A stretch of 64,000 nucleotides of DNA from Geotrypetes seraphini (lineage: Eukaryota; Chordata; Amphibia; Gymnophiona; Dermophiidae): contig NC_047096.1 of NCBI RefSeq assembly GCF_902459505.1, forward strand, positions 18,008,501 to 18,072,500, given 5' to 3'. Shown here piece by piece: positions 52,661 to 62,605 of the stretch (the stretch's first letter is position 1; each line of letters begins with the position of its first letter). A program made the position numbers and the translations under genes. The notes beneath the pieces are model-generated. The model was not told the origin of the DNA, did no database searches, and saw only the letters and a program-made list of their open reading frames with translations.

Positions 52661-53098
52661 TTTTTTAAATAAAAAAAAAAAAAAGGCTGGTCCCCATATT
52701 CTGTTCACCACTTGAACAGTTTTCTTGGACCCAAAAAAACTGCACATAAATAGATCCAATAAATAAGAGCAGTGGTTAAGCCAATACCAGGCTCTCTTTC
52801 TACATCTCTTTGCCAAGTTTCATAATAATCCCCACAGGGTACAAGATTAGTACAATTGCTGTAAAAAGAAGTCTGAAGTTTGGTGCTTAACCCTACTTCC
52901 TCCAAGCTAGTTTTCCCAGTCTTCTTAGACGATGGACACAGTTCTACCACAAGCAAAAAATCCAGTAAAAATGTCACGCAGCAAACAAAAAGAAATAACT
53001 GCAGCCAAGACTTTAGATAAAAAACAAAACTTTAATCGCAATTCTTAGAAACAATAAACAGTTTGTATCCAAAATATGGTCCAATTGTGTAGAAAACC
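52661..53098. other. Intron stretch, unclassified; possible downstream part of the hammerhead-bearing element
   Basis: Poly-A tract near 52668-52684. No coding motif recognised. Confidence 0.35.
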
Positions 53099-53150
53099 AG
53101 GACCCTGACACGGTCCGTGTTTCGAAAACGCACTCCTTCCTCGGGGTCCT
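53099..53150 (-). ncRNA. Hammerhead-ribozyme-like motif
   Basis: On the - strand, in order: AGGACCC (stem I 5' side), CCGAGGA (core, one base from CUGANGA), a 14-nt stem II region, GAAAC, a very short stem III (ACAC-GGACC-GTGT), the cleavage-type triplet GTC, A, and GGGTCCT, which pairs fully with AGGACCC. Stem II pairing is weak. Tiny stem III hammerheads are known from Penelope-like retroelements; no reverse transcriptase was seen next to this copy. Confidence 0.55.
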
Positions 53151-54179
53151 AAAAAAAGTATTCAACCCGCTTGCAGGGGGAACCATAAGGATTACAACTG
53201 GAAAAATGAAACGATATGGTGGGCTCAAAAGTAAGTCGGGTGAGCTCCTTCGCAGCGCAAAGTCGAAAGCGAACGCGGAGTAACCTATTTGCTGCACTCG
53301 AGGCCTGAACTCCTGAATCCTAGGCTTTCCTCCTGGCATTCTGCCAAATCCCGTCTTCTCTCTACAGCAAAGTCTTACGGCACTGAGGAATTCTCTCCCG
53401 ACAAGTCTGACCTTTACTGGGTATTCTCAGCAGTAGCGTTCCTAGTATTTGGCAAAACTCCTTACTCACATCTCCGTACTAGCATTGGCTTCCTCATCTA
53501 CAGTTCACAGACAGAGCGCTAAGTTACTTTACTCTTCTTGCTACGATCCTTTCTTCGGGCCACCTGTTAGCCCTCTCAAGGAGTTAGCGGTTCTCATTTC
53601 CATTCCAGCTGCTCTCACCCTGCTGTTCCTTTCCTTCTTACTTTTCGTTGGCTCTTTCCTCATAAACTGCAGTTATTACTTGGACCCATCCACGTGAGGT
53701 CTCACTACAGAGGTGTTCCTAGAACATATTAGGGATTAGTAGATGGAACATTTTTGTTTTGTGACAACTCATGTATTGTCTGGCACTTTTATTCCCAGGA
53801 CCTAAAGTGAGCTCAGCTATTGTTAACAGAAATTTTCATCTTATTTGGGTTTCTTGGCCATCTTGGATTCTCCAAATGGCACCAGCAGGTGCCCAAGCTC
53901 AGCGAAAAACACCAAACAACATTTTTCAATGATTTTCAAAGGTGCCTACTGGCACCAAAAAATTGGCGCTGGACTCGTGCCTCCATAGGCCCGATTCATA
54001 TCCAAGGTAGGTGCTGGAAATGTAGGCCTGGAAAACCTTGGTCTACATTTCTGGCACCTACAGCTTATTGGGCATGTGGATCTTTATTCATGATCATATA
54101 CTATGTTAATCTCAGCACAGCATATTAGAACATTCATATAACCTACACGATACTCATAATGTCAATACAAAACAATGAG
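53151..54179. other. Intron stretch, unclassified
   Basis: No gene recognised; several short open frames have no family motif. Confidence 0.35.
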
Positions 54180-54680
54180 ACTTCTTAATATGGGTCCAGA
54201 GAAGAGCGACAAAATGGTTATGGGGCTGGTTATGGGTACAGTGAGAGATTAGAGAAACTGGTCCTCTTCTCCCTTGAAAAGAGGAGACAGAGGGTACATG
54301 ATCGAAACATTCAAGATAATGAAGGGAATAGACTCAGTAGATAAAGACAAGTTGTTCACCCTCTCCAAGGTAGAGAGAATGAGAGGACACTCTCTAAAGT
54401 TAAAAGGGGATAGATTCCATACAAATGTAAGGAAGTTCTTCTTCACCCAGAGAGTGGTGGAAAACTGGAACGCTCTTCTGGAGGCTGTTATAGGAGAAAA
54501 CACCCTCCAGGGATTCAAGACAAAGTTAGACAAGTTCCTGCTGAACCGGAACGTACGCAGGTAAGGCTAAATTCAATTAGGGCACTGGTCTTTGACCTAA
54601 GGGCCGCTGCATGAGCGGACTGTTGGGCACGATGGACCACTGGTCTGACCCAGCAGCGGCATTTCTTATGTTCTTATGCA
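54180..54680 (+). mobile_element. CR1 LINE fragment (RT C-terminus and 3' UTR)
   Basis: MIETFKIMKGIDSVDKDKLF, then FFTQRVVENWNALLEAVIGE, close to the young copy at 44581-45432. Ends TTCTTATGTTCTTATG. Confidence 0.87.
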
Positions 54681-54939
54681 ACCCAGGGAGCAAGTGCAAT
54701 TGAGACATATAGAGACAGATTTGAGAAAGGATGTCCAACTCAGAATAAGGATGTCCCAAGTCAATACATCGCATACAGAGTTCCATTTCTCATGTATTTT
54801 AGAATAGAATCTGCCGACATACACCCTGTTCCAAAATACATGAGAAAGGGATGTCCAAGAGTTGCCTAGGCCCATTTCACAAACTGAAACATCCAAACTC
54901 TGAACAGGGCAAAACAAGGGACAGAGATGGCATTGAAAC

Positions 54940-55190
54940 AGCAAAGGCCATCGCAGCTGTAACGCTGTGGGCTGTTATTCTGCTGTGGGTGGGGTGGTGA
55001 AGTGGGGAGCTTGGGGGGGGGGGGGGGAACTCCAGATTTGTTTATTGCCATTCTAGGTTTTCTGTCTGTTTTGTATTAGAGGAACAAAATGTGGGATTTG
55101 GGGAGTGTTTGGGTGGGTTGTTGGGACTGTGATGCTCCTGATGTTTTGGTTTGTAATTTGAAAAATTTCAATAATAAAGAAAAAGATCGG
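54940..55190 (+). mobile_element. L1-like LINE 3' UTR
   Basis: G-rich run, then TTGGTTTGTAATTTGAAAA and TTTCAATAATAAAGAAAAAG. Confidence 0.45.
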
Positions 55191-55284
55191 GGGTGGGGGG
55201 GGGGAAAACAAACAAACAGCAAAGGAATATCATGTTATTAAATAAGGCCACATATGAAGACACCCATGAGAAAAAGTAGTTAAT

Positions 55285-55395
55285 GGTTAGAGCAGCTGCA
55301 TGAGAACCAGAGGACCTTTGGTTTAAATTCTACTTCAGTTCCCTGTGATTTTCTTATTTTTAATTTTGAGCCCTTCAGAGACAGGAAAATACTTA
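55285..55395 (+). mobile_element. tRNA-SINE, second subfamily
   Basis: AATGGTTAGAGCAGCTGC, then GGTTTAAATTCTACTTC and GAGCCCTTCAGAGACAGG, as at 51305. Confidence 0.55.
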
Positions 55396-55679
55396 CTATG
55401 ACTTCTCCTACTCCCTTCAATGAAGATCTGTTCTGTCAGAGCACCTTTCTGCACCTGGACATGCCAAGTACCAGATCTAAATACTAATATTAATTTCTTG
55501 GACATAGACAATACATCCCTTCCCCTGCTGAAAGCAGAGCTGAATGTCCATGTTTTAGCCCCAGCACAGTCCCACCCAAAACACACCACATTGCCATAAG
55601 GACATACTGCAGGTTTTTAGACATCTGTATCCCGGACCTTAGAGCTGACAAAAGAAAAGCCATTTTCTTTTTTGCCCTG

Positions 55680-56280
55680 ACAAAAACAGCCCAGAAGTTC
55701 CAGCATCTCTCTCTCCTGTCGCCCCCCCCCCTCCTTCCCAGCATCTCTTCCATATCCCCCACCCCACCCCACCCTCTGGCCAACTTTAGAGTCTTACACC
55801 AGCTGTGTCTTGCCTATGATGCAACTTCCTGTATCAAGGCACATTTAGAGGCCCAAGCCAAGGGTGGGAGGGAGAGAAGCTGAATCTGCTGGGGAAAGGG
55901 GGAGGAAGAAGAAGAAATTCAAGATTTGCTGGATTTGCCATGGAAGGGAAAGTGAGAGAGATGTTATATCTGCAAGAGGGAGGGAGAAGGATACAAATAC
56001 TGAATCCAGGAGGGGGAGAGGGTGGAAGAGAAGCACTGTATCAGTCAGGGGGACTGAAGAGAGAGACAGATACTGGATCCACTAGGAGGGAGAAAGAGAG
56101 ATGCTGGACTGTGAAGGGGGTGCCAGGAGAGAGAGAGAGATACTGGTTCCAGGATTGGGTGTACAGGAGGAAGGGGAAGGATAGGGATAAAGACAGAGAG
56201 GAGGGGGAATGCTGGACAGGGAAAGATAGAAACACAGAGGGGAAATGCTGAATATAGGGGAAGGATGCAGAATGTAATAG
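55680..56280. repeat. Purine/pyrimidine-asymmetric degenerate tandem repeat
   Basis: From about 55860 the + strand is GA-rich, with recurring GAGAGAGATACTGG and GATGCTGGA words at irregular 40-60 nt spacing. Similar text occurs at 25470-25530 and, inverted, at 46440-46580. Confidence 0.55.
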
Positions 56281-56377
56281 CATTGAAAGGTACTATGATA
56301 ATAATCCTACTACCATAAATTAGTTCAATGCCCTGATAGCATATTCAACCAACTGCTACAATTCCTCTGTAGAAACA

Positions 56378-58000
56378 GAAACATGAAAGCAGATAAAGGC
56401 CCAAATGGTTCGTCCACTATCTCCTCCTCTCCCCAAGACATCCCATGTGCCTGTCCCATGCTTTCTTGAACTCAGACACAGTCTTTGTCTCCACTATGAG
56501 ACTATTTCATATATCTATGTACCACCCTTTCTGTCAAAAAGTATTTATATAGATTACTAGCTGATTACCCGGCGTTGCCCGGATATTTATTTATCCCAAA
56601 ATGTCCCAACCCCCTACATGTCCCACCCCACTATGTCCCACCCCCCACGTTACCCCCCCCCCCCACATGTCCCATATGCCCCACCCCCATGTCCCAACCC
56701 CCTACCCTCCACATGTCCCAAAGGAATGTCCCTCTCTATGGGGCTGAACTTAGACTTAAACGGCATCGGGAGTGTCGGTATTCATCTCTGCGAGCCCGAA
56801 AACTATGGGTCGGACATTAATATCTGTCACTTTTGATAATTTTAACATATCACCCCCTTCCCACCCCCACAGTATTTTACCCCGTCCCACCTGCACAATA
56901 TTTTTCCCCAGATAGTAAGTCATATGTGTACCAAGTTTGGTTGAAATCTCTCCATGCGTTTCAGAGTTATGCTGAGTATTCATCTGTGAGCCAGAAAACA
57001 CTATGGGGTAGATACTAAAATCTGTCATTTTCAATCATTTTTACATATCCCCCCCTTCCCACCCCCACAGTGTTTGTCCTCAGATAGTAAGTAATGTGTA
57101 TGTCAAGTTTGGTTGAAATCTGTCCATGCATTGAAGAGTTATGCTGGAACATACATACATACACACACACACATATATTCAAATTATAATGTGAAATATC
57201 TGACAAAATGAATACATTACAACTAACGCAAAATTTGATTATAAACAACATTTTTAGTTTCACCTCCAGGAGCAAGAACATATAAATTCTTGGGTGAACC
57301 CACCCTTGAGCAAGCAACATAGAGTTGTGGGCTGCGAGACCCCCAGAACATATCACCCCAGGTAGTGAGGGATCTGCATACCAAGTTTCGTTCAAATCGG
57401 TCAAGCCGTTTTTGAATTACAGTGAGAATGGCAACTTTTTACATTTTTTCCATTGACATGAATGGGTGAAATCTGATTTTCTGTTTGTAGCTCCGCCCAC
57501 ATGTGCAGGTGGGCCGCGAGACCCCCAGAACATATCACCCCAGGTAGTGAGGGATCTGCATACCAAGTTTCGTTCAAATCGGTCAAGCCGTTTTTGAATT
57601 ACTGTGAGAATGGCAGCTTTTTACATTTTTTCCATTGACATGAATGGGTGAAATCTGATTTTATGTTTGTAGCTCCGCCCACGTGTGCATGTGGGCCACG
57701 AGACCCCCAGAACATATCATCCCAGGTAGTGAGGGATCTGCATACCAAGTTTCGTTCAAATTGGTCAAGCCGTTTTTGCGTGATCGCGGCACATTCACAC
57801 ATACATACCTCCGATTTTATATATATAGATTCCTGAACCTATAATAATAATAACTTTATTTTTCTATACCGCCATAGTCAAATGACTTCTAGGCGGTTCA
57901 CATTGAAAGAAGGCTGGACAATCTCACCTCTTAACTTCATCCCATGCCCCCTCATTTTGGAGTTCCTTTCAAATGAAAAGATTTGCCTGAGGCACATCTT
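56378..58000 (-). mobile_element. CR1 LINE copy split by a Helitron and a LINE/SINE end
   Basis: CR1 pieces: 56378-56556, 57830-57840 and about 57928-58000. Joining text GTATTTATATAGATTA to TTCCTGAACC matches the uninterrupted CR1 near 18875-18900 (AGATTACGCCTGAACC). The small insert is 57841-57927. Confidence 0.82.
56557..57829 (-). mobile_element. Helitron with both ends and a remnant of the helicase C-terminus
   Basis: On the - strand it starts TCTATATATATAAAATCGG after A and ends with hairpin CCGGGCAACGCCGG followed by TAATCAG-CTAG before T: 5'-TC, terminal hairpin, CTRR, insertion between A and T. Around 57240-57325 the codons read QLYVACSRVG and YVLAPGGETKN, the C-terminal signature of Helitron Rep-helicases, in a broken frame. 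A 182-bp unit is repeated about 2.5 times (57330-57780) and a unit of about 200 bp twice (56780-57150). Confidence 0.88.
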
Positions 58001-58749
58001 AAGTTTACAGAAAATAAAGATGCCAAGCTTCCTGAATGTTTCTACTGCAAAGGACTATTTGTTCCTATCTCAGGCTCTTTTTTTTTTTTTTTAACTCCAG
58101 CATGGATTTGACTATCACTTTTGTTAGGAGGCTGTACTGCCAACAAATTCCAAGCCTCAAGAAAACAATGCTGTATTTTCTGAACATATGTGTGCGCATG
58201 ATCTGCCAAACCGCACAGGAAACAAAATGAAACCTCAAGCAGAAAGGCCAGTTCTCCACAATACTTTTGTTTATTGCATGCATTAAAAACCTAGACAGGA
58301 TCAAGGCCCCAGCATGCTTCTTGAATTCCTCCACGTCTTCAGGGAATCACCATATCCATCAAAACTTTTGAACACGCTGAAGCTTACCAATTATTTTCAA
58401 TAAAGTTGATTCTTTAATTGAGCTCCTTTGTGGCGCCTACAGTTCTAGTGCTTTCCTTCATTTATTTTTTTTAAAAATTCACAAATACCAAGGAATCGAT
58501 AAATTACAAGATTTTATACCCATTTAAAAACAGGGTCTGAAAATTGACTTCATAAATGTAACTAAAAAGCTCATGCATTAGCATCTGTTAAAAGTATGCA
58601 ACAAACAGGGTGAGGTTGGGATGGACCCATCAAAGTAAGGGGCAATGTCAACGGGTTAATTTTGCACGCATCATGACATAGTGCTGGAGATTTCTGGGTG
58701 AACTTTCAGTTACATATTTTATTAGCAGTCACAAGCACATATACAAACA
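58001..58749. other. Intron stretch, unrecognised
   Basis: No gene or repeat family seen; a T-run lies at 58078-58092. Confidence 0.4.
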
Positions 58750-59272
58750 AATGTATAGAAACATGTTGGCAGATAATGGCCAAACAGCCCATCCACAGCA
58801 TCCACTATCTCCTCCTCTCCCTATTGGCTAAGGCTCTTAACATTTGCATCTCCTCTTCCTATAGGCTAAGGTTCTTTACACCTGCATTGTGATGTCATAT
58901 AGAGCTTTATGGTTATAGAAACACAGTAACATGATGGCAGATAAAGGCCAAATGGCCCAACCACAGCATCCACTATCTCCTCCTCTCCCTATTGGCTAAG
59001 GCTCTTAACATTTGCATCTCCTCTTCCTATAGGCTAAGGTTCTTTACACCTGCATTGTGATGTCATAGAGCTTTATGGTTATAGAAACACAGTAACATGA
59101 TGGCAGATAAAGGCCAAATGGCCCATCCACATTATCTCTTTCTCTCTCTGAGAGATCCCACGTGCTAATCCCAGGCCCTTTTGAATTCAGACACAGTCTC
59201 TGTCTCCACCATCTCTTCTGGGAGACTGTTCCATGCATCTACCACCCTTTCTGTAAAAAAAAGTATTTCAGT
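58750..59272 (-). mobile_element. CR1 LINE 3' end with tandemly repeated tail
   Basis: A tail unit of about 167 bp (with CCTATTGGCTAAGGCTC, GCATTGTGATGTCAT and GGCAGATAAAGGCCAAATGG) is present about 2.3 times before the coding end (FNSDTV..VHHLFWETVPCIYHPF region, antisense). Confidence 0.82.
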
Positions 59273-59935
59273 ACAGTAGTACATGCGTTATTGCTATCTT
59301 GAATCGATTACAGCAATCTCCTGCATCTTGGATTGTCAAAGAAACATGTATACCTGTGTAACTTCTAATGAATTCAGCGGCTAGATTGATAATGGGTATT
59401 CCTAGGATTGTCCATATTACCCCGATCTTAAAAGCTCTACGCTGGTTACCTGTTCAGCAGAGAATTTGCTATAAATCTGTCAGTTGTTCATAAAATATTG
59501 TACTCTTCTTCTTCTACTTGCTTTCAAAGCCTATCAACCTGAAGATCTGAGGTGGGTGGGGGGGGGGGGGACATTGCTCATTAGTTCAAAAGAAAATGGG
59601 ATTCGCTATGTAAAATCTAGAATATCTATTTTCTCAATTGCCGGTAAGAATCTCTGGAATTCAATTCCAGGTATAATGAGTTGATGCAAAGATCGTACGT
59701 CTTTCAAGAAATTGTTAAACACACAACTGTTTGTGGACGCCTTTCTCCAACTCTGTGGTTGCTATTTGTCTCAGATTTGAATAATTCTGTATTAGGGGAA
59801 ATTTTGTGTGGGAGACTGATTTATTCTTTTACTGCATTTTATAATGTTTGTGTTTGAAACTGTGGATGTAAATGTTTTTGTACATCGCTTAGATTTAAGC
59901 GATTCATAAAGTTTAAAAATAAACAAACCAATAAT
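59273..59935 (+). mobile_element. L2-like LINE, RT C-terminal region and 3' end
   Basis: Codons for RLIMGIPRIVHITPILKA and LRWLPVQQRICYKS, characteristic of L2-type RT ends, in broken frames; ends CGCTTAGATTTAAGCGATTC and an AATAAAC-rich tail. Confidence 0.8.
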
Positions 59936-60166
59936 AGTAACTTAAGAGGATCAAAATAAAAATCATTGCTCCCCTCATTATTAGGGATTTTCTAATTCAG
60001 TCTAATCATGAACTGACTTTTCTTTATAAACTCTCACCAGGGTTCAATGTTTTCACCCCCGATGACTAGTGGTTTCTATTCTCTCTCTTCTCCCCAAAGA
60101 TGAGTGCTTCTGTCCTCCACCCACCCCCACAATGAATACTTCTGTTCTCTCCCTTCTCCCCTGACC
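59936..60166. other. Intron stretch, unrecognised
   Basis: No feature seen. Confidence 0.4.
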
Positions 60167-60355
60167 TGCATTACACTTAACATTTCTGGGGCTCAGGAAG
60201 CCTTAGCCAACCATCTCTGCCGGCTTCCTCTGGGATTCTCAAAGGAGAAGAGGGTCCAGCAGGCCTTGAGCATGTGCAGATGCTCATGTCTCTGCAGTGG
60301 CCCAGCACACAGAGTGTTGGCATTGACTTCCTGAGCACCAAAAACTGTTAAGTGT
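60167..60355. mobile_element. Palindromic MITE, CATTACACTTAACA arms
   Basis: CATTACACTTAACATTTCTG on the left and its inverted relative (ACTGTTAAGTGTAATG) on the right; both arms carry GCTCAGGAAG. May be the core of a larger palindrome reaching about 60050-60540. Confidence 0.55.
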
Positions 60356-61287
60356 AATGCTGGTCCATGGGGGGAAAGGGTAGTGGAGTACAGTAGTGCC
60401 GGTCATCAGGGGGTAGAGGTGGGGGGGAGAGGAAGACAGTAGCTCATCATCAGGGTAGGGGTGAAGGATAGCAGCGCTGGTTATCGGGTGGGGGGGAAGA
60501 GGAATGGAGGACTATCATCAGGTGGGGCTCAAATATAAACCAAGACCCCCAAATTTTGGCTTTTATTTTAAGTATATATGCAGTGGCATACTAAGGGGGG
60601 GGCAGGGGGGTGGTCCACCCCAGGCACCGTCCTCCTCTCTACCCCCCACTCCTTCCCTGCTCCCTCCGCAGCTGCGCATGCGCGCCACCTCCCTTCCCCC
60701 ATACCTCTGTAATGTTCCTGGCACAAAGCAGCAACTCCCAACCTGCTGTCACGCCAGCGCTGATTTCTTTCTCTGACATCACTTCCTGGACCCACGCCTA
60801 GGAAGCGATGTCAGAAGAAGAGCTGATGAAAAGGGGCAATCGCTAAAAAAGTGTGCAGTATTAAAGAATTTGGGGGAGCCACACCTAATTTACTCTTACT
60901 AATCATTTCTATAGCGCTACTAGGCATACACAGCACTGTACATCAAACATGGAATAGACAGTACTCGCTTGAAAGAGCTTACAGCCTAGTCAAGACAAAA
61001 AAGTTGCATCTATTCACAGTGATCAGGTGGGGGAATTATAGAGGGATTGCAAGACACATGGATGCTAGCAGATGGGCTGGAGTTAGGAATTGAAAGCAGC
61101 TTCAAAGATGTGGGCTTTCAGCCTGGATTTGAATACTGCCAGAAGCGGAACTTGACGTACCTAGTTAGGCAGTCTGTTCCAGGCGTTACGGTACAGCAGG
61201 TAGAAGGCATAGAGTCTGGAACTGGCTGTGAAGGAGAATAGTACAAATAAGAGACTTATCCGATGAGTGGGGTTCCCAGGGTGGTCA
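60356..61287. repeat. Two unclassified dispersed repeats
   Basis: 60575-60840 shares GGCACC and ATCACTTCCTGGA text with 10540-11020. 60890-61280 has TATAGCGCTACTAGGC and AGGCAGTCTGTTCCAGGCG, which reads like a LINE or SINE derivative. Confidence 0.4.
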
Positions 61288-61404
61288 TACCTCTCCCTAT
61301 GTAACCTAGCATCCTTCTAGCTTTCGCCATCACCTTTTCAACCTGTTTGGCCACCTTAAGATCATCACGTACAATCCCATCCAAGTCCCATTCTTCTGTC
61401 GTGC

Positions 61405-61602
61405 ACATAAGTTCCCAACTCTGTCCTGGAGGACCACTAGGCCAGTTGGGTTTTCAGGATAGCCCTAATGAATTTGCATGGAGCAGATTTGCATGCCTGG
61501 CACCTCCATTATATGCAGATCTCTCTCATGCATATTCATTAGGGCTATCCTGAAAACCCGACTGGCCTGGTAGTCCTCCAAGAGAGGTTATGGGAACCAC
61601 TG
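61405..61602. mobile_element. hAT-like MITE, right end intact
   Basis: AACTCTGTCCTGGAGGACC arm and the inverted AGTCCTCCAAGAGAGGTTA arm, ending GGGAACCACTG. The left terminus merges with CR1. Confidence 0.7.
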
Positions 61603-61610
61603 CTCTAAAC

Positions 61611-61783
61611 CAGGGGTCTCAAAGTCCCTCCTTGAGGGCCACAATCCAGTCAGGTTTTCAGGATTTTCCCAATGAATATGCACGAGATCTATGTGTATAC
61701 ATTGCTTTCCATGCATATTCATTGGGGAAATCCTGAAAACCCAACTGGATTGCAGCCCTCAAGGAGGGACTTTGAGATCCCTG
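61611..61783. mobile_element. hAT-like MITE with perfect 8-bp target duplication
   Basis: CAGGGGTCTCAAAGTCCC to GGGACTTTGAGATCCCTG, flanked by CTCTAAAC on both sides (61603-61610 and 61784-61791). Confidence 0.92.
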
Positions 61784-62260
61784 CTCTAAACTGTACCTTT
61801 CCCTCAGGTTTTTGCAGCCTAAATGCATGACCTTGCATTTCTTAGCATTAAATTTTAGCTGCCAAATTTCAGACCATTCTTCAAGCTATGCCAGGTTTTT
61901 CTTCATGTTATTTACACCATCCTGGATGTCTTCTCTATTGCAGATTTTGGTTATCATCCGCAAAAAGGCAAATCTTACCCAACAGCCCTGCAGCGATATT
62001 GTTTATAAAAATGTTAATATGAGCAAGCCCAAGAACACCGCTGGTAACGTCCCTTTCTTCAGAGCGCTCTCTCTTGATCACTATCCTCTGTCGCCTTCCA
62101 CTCAACCAGTTCTTGACCCAGCCTGTCACTTTGAAGCTTGCAAATTCATGTGTTTTCATGCTACCATAGTGTTATAGATCCAAAATGATGTGGCTTAGGC
62201 CTAGGCCTTAGGTTTCAGTTGTGTCAGCACAGGGCCTTTTTAAACTACAGGGACAATTAA

Positions 62261-62601
62261 CCCTTTCAAGACCATAAGGATCGTAGGCCAATTTTTGTGG
62301 TTTTGACGACATTTTTATGGTAAAAAGGGCTTGCAGATGCCAAAAAATTGATTTTTTTTGTGAAATATCATTATTTTTATTTAAAAAAATCACACTTCTG
62401 GCTTATGGACAGTGTGGCAAGTGAATCTTCTCGTCAATCTGGCAACGACGCTAATGAATGAATGTCGGAACCAGTTTGTTTACATAAAGGCAGTATCATA
62501 TGGAATCCGTACATATCAAATTTAGAACTGTAGACTATCCCAATCAAAATTTATAGGATTTTAAAGTTATGGGACAAATATGTCCCTTGGTCCTGAAAGG
62601 G
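62261..62601. mobile_element. piggyBac-like MITE flanked by TTAA
   Basis: TTAA (62257-62260), then CCCTTTCAAGACCATAAGG; right side CCTTGGTCCTGAAAGGG, then TTAA (62602-62605). TTAA target and CCCTTT ends fit piggyBac-type elements. No transposase. Confidence 0.75.
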
Positions 62602-62605
62602 TTAA

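Larger units (their letters stand above)
61288..62165 (-). mobile_element. CR1-like LINE RT fragment split by two hAT-like MITEs
   Basis: Pieces 61288-61400 and 61792-62165. The - strand encodes VTGWVKNWLSGRRQRIVIK, then NIFINNIAAGLLGKICLFAD, the RT fingers/palm region ending in a (Y/F)ADD-type motif. Confidence 0.85.
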
